Of a DNA stretch of 15,434 nt, positions 1 to 7,713 are shown one piece after another. The notes under the pieces are model-generated. The model did not search any database, was not told the origin of the DNA, and saw only the letters and a program-made list of their open reading frames with translations. The stretch is from Trichomonas tenax (lineage: Eukaryota > Parabasalia > Trichomonadida > Trichomonadidae). Position numbers and translations under genes: made by a program. The stretch covers positions 1-15,434 of the forward strand of contig JALKBU010001175.1 in NCBI GenBank assembly GCA_023091735.1, written 5' to 3'. How positions within the stretch are numbered: the first letter of the stretch is position 1; each line of letters starts with the position of its first letter.

Positions 1-97
1 TAGACTGTGCCACTTATACCACTGGATAGACAACTATCAATATGTACATGAAAGTACTTTCAAATCGAAAAAATATTGATCAGATAAAAAGTTATGA

Positions 98-1105
98 AGG
101 TCGCGGGACTACACCGCAGAAGGAAAAGTGTTGCCCTCGTTGACTGATGAAAATCATACAATATTATCAAATGTTTCGAATTCAGTTGAATATGAGATTC
201 CAAACGCATGCGTAATAATTGGAGAAAGGTCATTTCTATTTTCCCAAAATACTCTTATTAATGTAGCTACATTCTCTGCAAACATTGTGACTATTGGATC
301 ATTTGCATTTTACAAATACAAATACCTGAAATGCATTGATTTAAGTATTTTCATAAAATTAAAAAGTATGCTGACAGGTTGTTTTGCAGAGACAGATATT
401 CAAAGTCTTAAATTGCCTCCAAGTCTCGAAAATTTTAATGAGAACAGCTTTCGACTTTGCAAAAATCTTGTTTATACGTTTCATTTCACATCTCATTTGC
501 TTTTGTATAATAATAACAATTTTATTGGATGCAGAATAGATTTTGTTGTTGATGAAAATTGCACTCGATTTGCGCTCTATGAAGGCTGTGTATATTCATC
601 TAATTACAAAACTTTATATGCTATTTCGTATTCTCTTGAGAGTATTAAATATCATCCAAATGTTGATTATATAGATAATTATGCATTTGCAACAACTAAA
701 ATTCCAGAAATTAAAATGCCGGACATAGTCACCAAAGTTTCTTCATGGGCAATTCACATGAATCCATGTATTGAGAGAGTAATATGGTCAGCAAAATGCA
801 CTGAGATAAGATCGAATACATTTGTGACCCTAGATAATCTACAAATTCTGATACTCCCAGAAGGTGTTACAACTATTAATGTCATGTCTGTATACTATGT
901 TCCAAATTCATTGACAGACATAAAAGAGAAAGCATTCATTGGTATTAACACAGTAAAATATGTGATATTTTACAACACTTCGATGATTGCTGAGTATGTC
1001 AAAGGCGGAGTACCAAAGATTGTTTTCCTAAAGAAAGTTGTAACATATGATTGTCCAAAGATGTTTTCAGATAACAATCATTTCTTTAAACTAAGGAAAT
1101 ATTAA
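98..1105 (+). pseudogene. BspA-like leucine-rich-repeat protein, 5'-broken copy (copy 1 of 3)
   Basis: This is an open frame of about 335 codons from 98 with no in-frame ATG until 368. The nearest upstream ATGs (42 and 48) are in another frame that stops at 141-143. The protein is a run of degenerate LRR_5/BspA-type repeats with signatures such as FAFYKYKYLKCIDLS, IQSLKLPPSL, YAFATTKIPEIKMPD and LQILILPEGVTTI, plus a family block FVVDENCTRFALYEGCVY. The same blocks occur in the same order in the two minus-strand copies at 7714-8758 and 9518-10544, so the three are paralogues. Relative to them, this copy lacks 8 codons after the proline at 902-904 (in frame). BspA-like proteins are a very large trichomonad family, many thought to be surface proteins; no signal peptide or membrane segment is visible here. 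The body is open, so a shorter protein from the ATG at 368 (246 codons) remains possible. I favour a broken gene. Confidence 0.65.
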
Positions 1106-1324
1106 TGATAGCGAAGCAAACATAAGAATTCCATGAAATTGATCTATAAGAAAGGAATCATCAAAGATTTAATAGCAAATTGAAAATCTCAAAATTAGTG
1201 TAAAAAACTTTGACTGTATTATAAGAATCACAATGAGATATTATGGCAGAGAGTATTCTTGAAAATATTAAAGTATGATTGAAATTGTGTCATGTAAAAA
1301 TATTTTTGCTATGTAAAATATGAA
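1106..1324. other. Short AT-rich intergenic spacer
   Basis: No coding potential is visible. Near its right end, ATGTAAAA occurs at about 1293 and 1310 ahead of ATGTAAAG at 1325, three related words in about 40 bp immediately upstream of the ankyrin gene. Confidence 0.5.
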
Positions 1325-1344
1325 ATGTAAAGTGTCATTTTATT
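1325..1344 (+). promoter_or_regulatory. Inr-type core promoter of the ankyrin gene, with ATGTAAAG element
   Basis: TCATTTT at 1335-1341 matches the trichomonad initiator consensus TCA(+1)Y(T/A). The A at 1337 would give an 8-nt 5' UTR. ATGTAAAG (1325-1332) lies 2 nt upstream of the Inr. The same word stands 4 nt upstream of the Inr-like TCA of the importin-beta pseudogene. The Inr role is established for T. vaginalis; a role for ATGTAAAG is inference. Confidence 0.6.
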
Positions 1345-2358
1345 ATGGAGAATCTAATTAATTCTTTAGTTTCTCTTGTTAACGATCAGGAAGCATTCAA
1401 TTCTCTCGTTTCAGATGTAATAAAAAAGATCGATGATTCCGTTCTTATAGATCAATTCTACACTCTTCCGATAAATAAATTGGCCGAGATAATTAAAAAA
1501 GCTTCTCCAATCAAAATCAACACTGCAAAGATTCTAATGTCAAGGGCATACCATACATACAAGTCTGAAGCACTTATTCTTTTCACAGCTTTAGATGTCG
1601 ATTCAAAGTGCGAATTTTCTGACCTTTGCGCACTCATTGGTACAATTATGAATGCACCAATACTTCAAAAAATTGCAAATGGCCCACAGAATGCTTATGT
1701 AGAGTCTCTGAAGGCTGATTCAGAAAGAATCTTTACAAAACTCATCGAAATCGACAGACAGAAAGCATTAGAGGTCGCAGACAAGGACTACACACCAGCG
1801 GAGATACTTAGAGCAGCCAGTACAGGCGATTTAAAGACTATTGTTGGCGGAATTACAAAAAGTAAGGAATTGCTCGCTGTAAAAGACGAAAATGGAATGA
1901 CCCCATTGATGCTCGCATCGTGGAAAGGTAATTTTGATTGCACGAGGTTCTTACTCAATGAAGGCGCTGTCGTTGAAGAAAAATCGAGTCTCGGAAGCAC
2001 TGCTTTGATGCTTGCTGCAGAAGGTGGCCACGTGGAGGTGATCAACCTTCTTGTCGATAAAGGTGCTGACGTCAATCTCCAGAACAACACAGGAAGCACT
2101 GCCATCGCATTTGCGGCCTTGAACGGACATTTGGACACCGTAAAGAGGCTCTTTGAACTCGGTGCGAAGCTCAACATCCCTGACCAGAATGGAACAACAC
2201 CTCTTTTCTGCGCTGTATTCGGTGACTCTGTTCCTGTTGCAGAGTTCCTCATTGATAATGGCGCCAATTTGATGGCTGTTAATATTAGGAATATGATTCC
2301 AAAGCAATACGCAAAGACACTTCAAATGATAGAATTCTTCAAGAAATTTGATTTCTAA
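1345..2358 (+). CDS. Ankyrin-repeat protein with helical N-terminal domain
   Basis: This is an intact 337-residue protein starting at the ATG 8 nt after a good initiator. Residues 1-145 appear helical, with no repeat I can name. Ankyrin repeats follow: a degenerate one at about 152-181, then clear ones at about 182-214, 215-247, 248-280 and 281-313, and a short capping tail. Recognisable ankyrin signatures are GMTPLMLASWKGN, GSTALMLAAEGGHVEVINLL and GADVNLQNNTG. No signal peptide or membrane segment is seen, so it is probably a cytosolic or nuclear scaffold that binds another protein; the partner cannot be read from sequence. Trichomonads carry hundreds of such genes. The ankyrin half is visibly richer in G+C than the N-terminal half (58/120 in 2041-2160 against 21/60 in 1381-1440), which fits either codon selection or a different history of the repeat part. 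The family call is secure; the function is unknown. Confidence 0.92.
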   Translation: MENLINSLVSLVNDQEAFNSLVSDVIKKIDDSVLIDQFYTLPINKLAEIIKKASPIKINTAKILMSRAYHTYKSEALILFTALDVDSKCEFSDLCALIGTIMNAPILQKIANGPQNAYVESLKADSERIFTKLIEIDRQKALEVADKDYTPAEILRAASTGDLKTIVGGITKSKELLAVKDENGMTPLMLASWKGNFDCTRFLLNEGAVVEEKSSLGSTALMLAAEGGHVEVINLLVDKGADVNLQNNTGSTAIAFAALNGHLDTVKRLFELGAKLNIPDQNGTTPLFCAVFGDSVPVAEFLIDNGANLMAVNIRNMIPKQYAKTLQMIEFFKKFDF

Positions 2359-2685
2359 CTTTCTATCGCTTCTATAGAATTATAAACGCAATGTATCATT
2401 CTAAATGAGCTATTTTTTTATTCACATAATGATGAACTACAGTCAAAGGTGAAACAAATTGTGGGAGAAAAACTTAATAGAAGGTGGTTTTTTGAGATAA
2501 ATCAATATATAGATAAAAAGTACAATATCTCTAATCAGAATCAGTATAGCATATTCATACCAGTATAAATAGATATAGTTAAGTATATACATTATTAAGC
2601 TATATACATATATCTATTGGAGCCATAAGCTCCAGAATTTATCAATTATAATATTAGTCAAAATATTTGACAACGGTACTTAACT
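2359..2685. other. AT-rich intergenic region with a small hairpin
   Basis: No gene is visible. At 2618-2634 there is a perfect 6-bp stem, TGGAGC / GCTCCA, around the loop CATAA, unusual for its G+C content in an otherwise A/T stretch dominated by TATA-type words (2510-2615). It could be a short RNA hairpin or chance. Confidence 0.4.
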
Positions 2686-2714
2686 TGACATGTAAAGAGT
2701 CTCAATTTTTTCAA
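2686..2714 (+). promoter_or_regulatory. Promoter-like block of the importin-beta pseudogene
   Basis: TGACATGTAAAG runs 2686-2697, followed after 4 nt by TCAATTTT (2702-2709), an initiator-like element with A rather than a pyrimidine at +2. The ATG follows at 2715. The TGACATGT part is the reverse complement of the ACRYGTCA core repeated near 10.5 kb, and ATGTAAAG matches the element before the ankyrin gene at 1325. The promoter seems better preserved than the gene body. Confidence 0.4.
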
Positions 2715-4954
2715 ATGGTTTTATCTGACTTTGAGCGATTGTTAATCCAAGCAGCAGAAGACAGCTCAAATTATGTTGTTAATTATTACCGATGGAAATA
2801 CAGAATTGTCTCAAATTGGGGCACAAATGTTTGCAAATATGGCAGCAAGCAAAGCATCAAATGCTTTTGCCTCCATCTTCGAAACGATTCTCAATCAGCT
2901 TCCTGGAACACCGAATTATGTAACAACATGTGCAGAAATCGTGACGAATTGCATCAACATTCAATTTGCACCTAACAATTTCATGCGACAACTTGCATCA
3001 TAGCTTCTCAATTTTGCGTATTCAACAAATGAGATTGATCTACGATTACGTTGTAAATGCCTTGAACCATTTACAATTGACAACTTTTCGATATTTGGAG
3101 GTAGAACGGAAAGACCCTTGGCATCATTTGTTCTTCAGAACAACAAAAATCAAATTGTAATGATGAATTTAGATTTATTGAAAATGCACCTCAAAATAAT
3201 GATTGTTATTGCTAAAAATTGGATTCATGCATTCAACAAATTATAACTTCATTAGCTCATTTTATTGAAACCAATAACACAGATTATATTTCTTCAATCC
3301 TTTATTTTCAATCCAAATTATCAAATGTAATGTATAATAATTTGTTTTACTTCAAAGTAGAGAATAATCTTGATCAATATTTAATTAACTTTTATGACTT
3401 TTTCATTAGTCAGCTATATAGTTTTGATTCCCAAGATTTTGAGGTTGAATTTCCTCCAAACAAATATCGCAAGATGCACAACTATTTTATTTAAAATGAA
3501 TCAAAAATACCAAATAACTGAAAGGCTGATTGAAACATATCAAAGCATCGTTCCAAAAGCCAATGATGATTGGAGATTTGCTCATGCTGCTATTTCCATT
3601 CAATATATACTCTCATTTACTATTAAGAAAAATCCCTATGATGGTGATCAAAGATTAGTTATCAAATTTCTTCAATCCCAATTGGATTTTGTTTTCCACT
3701 GCATTGGTTCAAATATCCCAAAGATTCAAGAACATGCATTATTCCAATTAGAAAATGCATTTAGAGTGTTTGGTTTCGGTAAAAATGGCCCAAATTACTT
3801 TCCGGATATCTTGCAAATCGCTTCTTCAGTAGATGAGGATATCAACTGTGGTATTTTTATAAGATTACTATGATTTCTTATCAGATTTTCTAATGTGGTC
3901 ATCGATCAAAGTCCTTTATTCACCGTAGTTTATGAGTATTTGGATATACCAATTATTTACTCAGTTACAGATTGTTTCAAATTATATATATTGTTATTAA
4001 GAACTCTATTAAAGAGAAATGGAAACATTCAAATAGATGCTGAAGATATAATGAGCCACATTGCTGACATCATTAACAGTGATATTAATGAAGAAATCAA
4101 ATGTAAAATAATCACAATATTGGTTGCAATCCTTATGGCATTTGTATCCAGCAGAAAAATTCAATTGGAAGATCCATCAATCATAGATTTTACTCTTAGC
4201 TTGGCTGAAAGTTCAATAACATTTGCAAGTCCTTATGCAATCGACGTATTTAACTTATTTATTCAAACATCAAATACTGACATTTCAATCTTTGCTGGCC
4301 GCCTACTTCAGATATATAGATTTATGTTTTGAGCCAATCAAATGAAGCCATTATAGACGAGATTACTAATTCCATTTGTAAATTATATGAATTAAAGTCA
4401 ATTCCTTCATTAGAATTCACAGGTTTAATTATCAATCAACTTTTTTCGAAGATTTCTTCCACTCCTTTTGATTCAAATATAATTTTCACTTTGTTTTCTT
4501 GCATTTCGGATATCTTAATTAGCTTACCGAGTGAATTCTGCGTGCAATATCAAGCAAAAAAATGATTTGAAAACAATATTTTTCAATTGGATCATTACAC
4601 TAAGAAATAGATACTCAAAAATAAGACAAAATGGATTCGTGAAGACAATACTTAAATGTTTCCATGCTCATGCAAAGGTTTGGTGTCAAGAAGATGTTAA
4701 TGAAGGCAATGCAAGGACATTTTTAGAGCCATTGAGAGAGACTTTCCGCATAATAAACTAATTATAATTTCTTCACACTAGATGATCAAAAGGCAGGTAT
4801 GGAATGCATTAAAGAGTATATTCCATATATACCTAGAAGGTTGAATGCGTTATTTACTAATGGCCATCTGATCAATTTTGTAAAAGCATGCGAAGCAAAT
4901 CCAACGATAGGCGAGGAAGCACATGTATTGAAAGAAAAGATATTTAACATTTAA
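2715..4954 (+). pseudogene. Importin-beta / karyopherin-beta pseudogene, multiply frameshifted
   Basis: About 747 codons of HEAT-repeat protein can be followed across three frames, somewhat shorter than typical importin-beta (about 860 residues). Helical segments resemble the family in order, for example NDDWRFAHAAI (compare the NPDWRYRDAA-type motif of importin-beta1), IGSNIPKIQEHALFQLENAF and, at the end, EEAHVLKEKIFNI. A live copy would carry nuclear-import cargo through the pore with Ran. Lesions: a frame change at about 2760-2775; TAG at 3001-3003; frame changes at about 3219-3240 and 3480-3494; in-frame TGA at 3871-3873; a frame change at about 4325; an extra A in the A7 run at 4555-4561; and an extra T near 4761. 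No run between lesions exceeds about 160 codons, so it cannot make the protein. The terminal TAA overlaps a TAAA. Importin-beta is my best family call; another karyopherin is possible. Confidence 0.75.
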
Positions 4955-4993
4955 AATATCTAATTTTCTTTCATATTATTGTAGTAATCATTT
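4955..4993. terminator. Convergent 3'-end region with TAAA signals overlapping both stop codons
   Basis: Only 39 bp separate the end of the importin-beta pseudogene (+) from the end of the sirtuin (-). Each stop codon is the TAA of a TAAA word (4952-4955 on +; 4993-4996 on -). In T. vaginalis UAAA is reported as a combined stop/polyadenylation signal, so both transcripts probably end in or just past this spacer. Confidence 0.5.
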
Positions 4994-5947
4994 TTAAATC
5001 ATTAATGAATTAAGTTCTTCTGTGTATCCGAGCTTATCGATTAATGACAAAACAGATTGCTGAATATCGCCTGGAATGAATATATCACGCATATTAAAGA
5101 AATGATTGAATTTAAATAAATGTGTTTTCTTTTCTTTTCCTGTTTCTACAACAATATTATCTTTCACTGTCAGTTTTTCATTATAAGTGCATACCATTTC
5201 ATTATTAATAAGTACCCTAGGAACATTATCAGGAACGAACTCAATCATGCTTGGAAAAGGTTCAACTTTCAGCGACGTTCCCATAACAATCAATAAATCT
5301 GTTGTGAGAACATCAACTTCTAATTGATTATATAACTCATCAGGATTATCATCTCCGTATAGTAATATATCGGGTTGTATGATTCCTTTGCAGTTGCATC
5401 TCGGAATTTCATCATTCTCGATTGTTTCTCGAATTTCTTCCAAAACGAATTTTCTTCCGCATTTTAGGCATTTAGCAGTATCAAATGTTCCATGCCATTC
5501 GATAAGGTGGCCTTTGCTTAGTCGTGTTGCCTTATCTAGACCGTCAAAGTTTTGAGAATAGTGACGCAATAAAATTCCATGATCTTCGAATATTTTTGCG
5601 AGAAAATGAGCGGGAGAAGGTTTGAATTTCCCAGGAAGAAAGTCCTTAATGAGTGAGAAAAATGGTTCTGGGTGATATTTAAAATAGTCTCTTGTAAAAA
5701 TCGATTCTGGACGTGGTAAATTGTACTTTTTCAACTGACTATATAGTCCTACTTTCGGTGATCTGAAGTCTGGAATTCCAGATGCAACAGAAATTCCTGC
5801 ACCTGAAAATATTAAAATTTTCTTTGCATAACCATCTCTGATATAGGAAGAAATGCCATCTAAATCGAGGCTTTGAAGGTTTGGAATCGGATTTGGACGC
5901 TGTTCTTGATAATTTTGATATATCGAAATATTCTTTTTAGACATCAT
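4994..5947 (-). CDS. Sirtuin, class I (SIRT2/Hst2-like) NAD+-dependent deacylase
   Basis: An intact 317-residue protein. Class I sirtuin motifs occur in order: SGAGISVASGIPDFRSP (residues 48-64) for NAD+ binding; a GLYSQLKKYNLPRPE-type segment; YSQNFDGLD (130-138); catalytic His152 in EWHGTF; a zinc site from C160/C163 and C184/C186; PDILLYGD (192-199); and GTSLKVEPF (223-231). The C-terminal RDIF...LGYTEEL matches the tail of SIRT2/Hst2. It should remove acyl groups from protein lysines using NAD+. No targeting signal is visible, so it is likely cytosolic/nuclear. Oddities: the second zinc pair is C-x-C instead of the usual C-x2-C, EWHG replaces the common EAHG, and NFD replaces NID. All residues needed for catalysis appear present. 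A second ATG follows the first (5944), so the true start may be one codon later. It converges on the importin-beta pseudogene. Confidence 0.93.
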   Translation of the reverse strand: MMSKKNISIYQNYQEQRPNPIPNLQSLDLDGISSYIRDGYAKKILIFSGAGISVASGIPDFRSPKVGLYSQLKKYNLPRPESIFTRDYFKYHPEPFFSLIKDFLPGKFKPSPAHFLAKIFEDHGILLRHYSQNFDGLDKATRLSKGHLIEWHGTFDTAKCLKCGRKFVLEEIRETIENDEIPRCNCKGIIQPDILLYGDDNPDELYNQLEVDVLTTDLLIVMGTSLKVEPFPSMIEFVPDNVPRVLINNEMVCTYNEKLTVKDNIVVETGKEKKTHLFKFNHFFNMRDIFIPGDIQQSVLSLIDKLGYTEELNSLMI

Positions 5948-5960
5948 TAATAAATTATGA
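5948..5960 (-). promoter_or_regulatory. Inr of the sirtuin gene
   Basis: Read on the minus strand, TCATAAT begins at 5960. The +1 A would be at 5958, giving an 11-nt 5' UTR. It fits TCA(+1)Y(T/A). The ATGTAAAG element found before two other genes is absent here. Confidence 0.5.
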
Positions 5961-6386
5961 TTTGAAAAGATTTTGTTCAGTCACTATATCAAATAGACAT
6001 CATTATATTAGATTGATTTTAAAACTGTCAAAAAAATCTGACACTTAAAAACTTTATTTGTCAATATTTTTTGAATTATGCCTTGGCTCATATAGGGATA
6101 TAGCTTAGAGATATTTTTATTGTTTTACATCATCAAATTCAAAAAATCATTAGTATTTAATCGATTCAAAATTAAATACATCGATAGCCTATAAATATGA
6201 ATATACGCATACTTACAAAGTTTAGGCAATGGTAACAGCATGGTTTATTTTGGTCAATTCTATGAAAATTCAAATTTCATTTTGGAAATACAATACTACA
6301 TCATTCCATTATTGTCATTGTGGAGTGATGGCCTTAATTAATAAGAAGCACATTCTAAAATGATGTATTAAATAACATTGATGAAA
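5961..6386. other. Intergenic region without visible gene
   Basis: AT-rich upstream DNA of the sirtuin and downstream DNA of the TIG-like membrane protein. All frames are interrupted. TGTCA-type words (for example CTGTCA near 6026, CTGACA near 6038, TTGTCA near 6058) are scattered in it. I see no RNA gene or strong repeat. Confidence 0.5.
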
Positions 6387-6387
6387 T

Positions 6388-7119
6388 TTAAGCGAGATCA
6401 GAGCCCGCAGCGTTGTTCAATAAGGCCGCAGGTTTCTTAGAAGTGAATTTGAACTTATATTGACCAGAAATCACCATAAACGCTGAAAATGTTCCAGCAA
6501 TAATAAAAAATAAGAAAAGGAAAACAATACCCCACTGTAAGAGAAAACTTGTCCTATAGACGAACGCTGGAACGGTATTCGTCCATGACTTGTTATCTCT
6601 CGAGAAAGCAACTTTGACTTCACCCGGTCGCAATCTTGGCGATGGACATGTCATTCTCGAGCGCGCATCGAGCGTACAAAGGACCACATTTTCATCAAAA
6701 CGGCCGTAACCGAACTTAAACGATGTTGGCTGCAATTCGAATAAGATATCTTCTGTTCTTCCTGCAACAAGACGGAAAGGAGAGATCGAAATAAGCTTTG
6801 TATAGTGTGAGAAGTCATCCAACGCAATTGCGTTCTGTTTTGAAGGCTGCACTTCAGGATTCTCTTTTTCGACGGAAAATTCATCGAAAATCTCATCGTA
6901 TTCCACAGGAGGCTTCTTGAAGTACTCATCCTCCATGCTTTTTTCAGGGAAAGCAGGCTTCAATCTGTTCTTTGGTTTCGCTTTTTTGCCATCCATCACA
7001 GCGCGTGTATGCTGAGCGACGATTTCTACGTTTTCGTCTGCTGGTTCGTATTTCTCGTGAAGGCCATCGAGGAATGACGGTCCTTGTTCGCAGGAGACAA
7101 CAAAAAGAAGCAAAAACAT
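6388..7119 (-). CDS. Small predicted type I membrane protein with IPT/TIG-like domain
   Basis: An intact 243-residue protein. Residues 1-10 are a short hydrophobic start (MFLLLFVVSC) that may act as a minimal signal sequence. Residues about 20-100 are polar, charged and probably flexible. Residues about 105-188 look like an immunoglobulin-like IPT/TIG or filamin-like fold: SISPFRLVAGRTEDILFEL, then two cysteines in VLCTLDARSRMTCPSP, a spacing typical of TIG domains, and GEVKVAFSRDNKSW. One strong membrane helix lies at about 192-218, followed by a short basic tail (YKFKFTSKKP). The expected topology is outside/lumenal TIG and cytosolic tail. TIG domains mediate protein binding in receptors such as plexins, so an adhesion or receptor role is possible but unproven. 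Its base composition is higher in G+C than that of the decayed genes nearby, consistent with an expressed gene. The stop codon overlaps TAAA. Confidence 0.8.
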   Translation of the reverse strand: MFLLLFVVSCEQGPSFLDGLHEKYEPADENVEIVAQHTRAVMDGKKAKPKNRLKPAFPEKSMEDEYFKKPPVEYDEIFDEFSVEKENPEVQPSKQNAIALDDFSHYTKLISISPFRLVAGRTEDILFELQPTSFKFGYGRFDENVVLCTLDARSRMTCPSPRLRPGEVKVAFSRDNKSWTNTVPAFVYRTSFLLQWGIVFLFLFFIIAGTFSAFMVISGQYKFKFTSKKPAALLNNAAGSDLA

Positions 7120-7136
7120 TTAAAACAAAAATTGAG
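7120..7136 (-). promoter_or_regulatory. Inr-like element of the TIG-like gene
   Basis: On the minus strand TCAATTTT starts at 7135, with the +1 A at 7133 and a 14-nt leader. It is the same non-canonical variant (A at +2) seen before the importin-beta pseudogene at 2702, which suggests that this variant is tolerated. Confidence 0.35.
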
Positions 7137-7713
7137 GGGATCAGAAATCTTTGCGAATTTTGGCTCTGTATTCGATGAGCAGCAGATTTTATTTGTTGCA
7201 GAAATTTATTTTGTCACTTTTTGCAGTAATGTCAGTGTTCAAACTGAGCCATAAATACAGAAACGCTTTCTACAATGGATCGAACAAACCATGTTTTGGC
7301 TCAAAATATTTCGGCGATCTCGTAAAAAATAAACTTATTGCTTTTTGTGTCAATTTTATTTTTGACCCATAAAATTATTTTGACATGTAAAGAAATGGTC
7401 TGGCAAATATATTAGTTACGTGTCAGATCATGATTCTGAATTTCAAAATATGCATGTTCTCATCTAAATATCAAAACTGTCTTCCTAATATACATATAAT
7501 ATATACATCAATCCTTCGGTTCTATGCTCGGCGTATTACGTTAATATTTGGAAAACATTATCAAGACTTAAATGAATTTCCTAGAAAATTTCAATGCATT
7601 ATCAAATCGGTATTTATCGAGGTGCAAGTCTAATGTTTAAAATCAAAATTGATGTGAAAAATATTGATCATAATATATTTAGAAGAACAAATAATCCTGT
7701 TAATAAATGAAAT
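7137..7713. other. Intergenic region with an inverted pair of ACRYGTCA motifs
   Basis: There is no convincing gene; the short open frames here have no family signature. TGACATGTAAAG lies at 7381-7392 and ACGTGTCA at 7418-7425, so the 8-base core occurs twice in opposite orientation 30 bp apart. The word TGACATGTAAAG is shared exactly with the promoter block at 2686. A start codon follows at 7395 but its frame closes after six codons, so this may be an orphan promoter of a lost gene. Confidence 0.4.

Noticed and set aside
1788..2325. Two minus-strand open frames (159 and 124 codons) antisense to the ankyrin repeats
   Set aside because: They mirror the codon bias of the ankyrin gene, have no family signature and no initiator upstream.
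2715..4954. Explaining the broken importin-beta frames by introns
   Set aside because: No parabasalid intron signals at the frame changes, and at least one change is a homopolymer length difference and two are plain in-frame stops.
7151..7633. Two short plus-strand open frames of about 70 codons
   Set aside because: No recognisable domain, composition like intergenic DNA, and no initiator before their starts.
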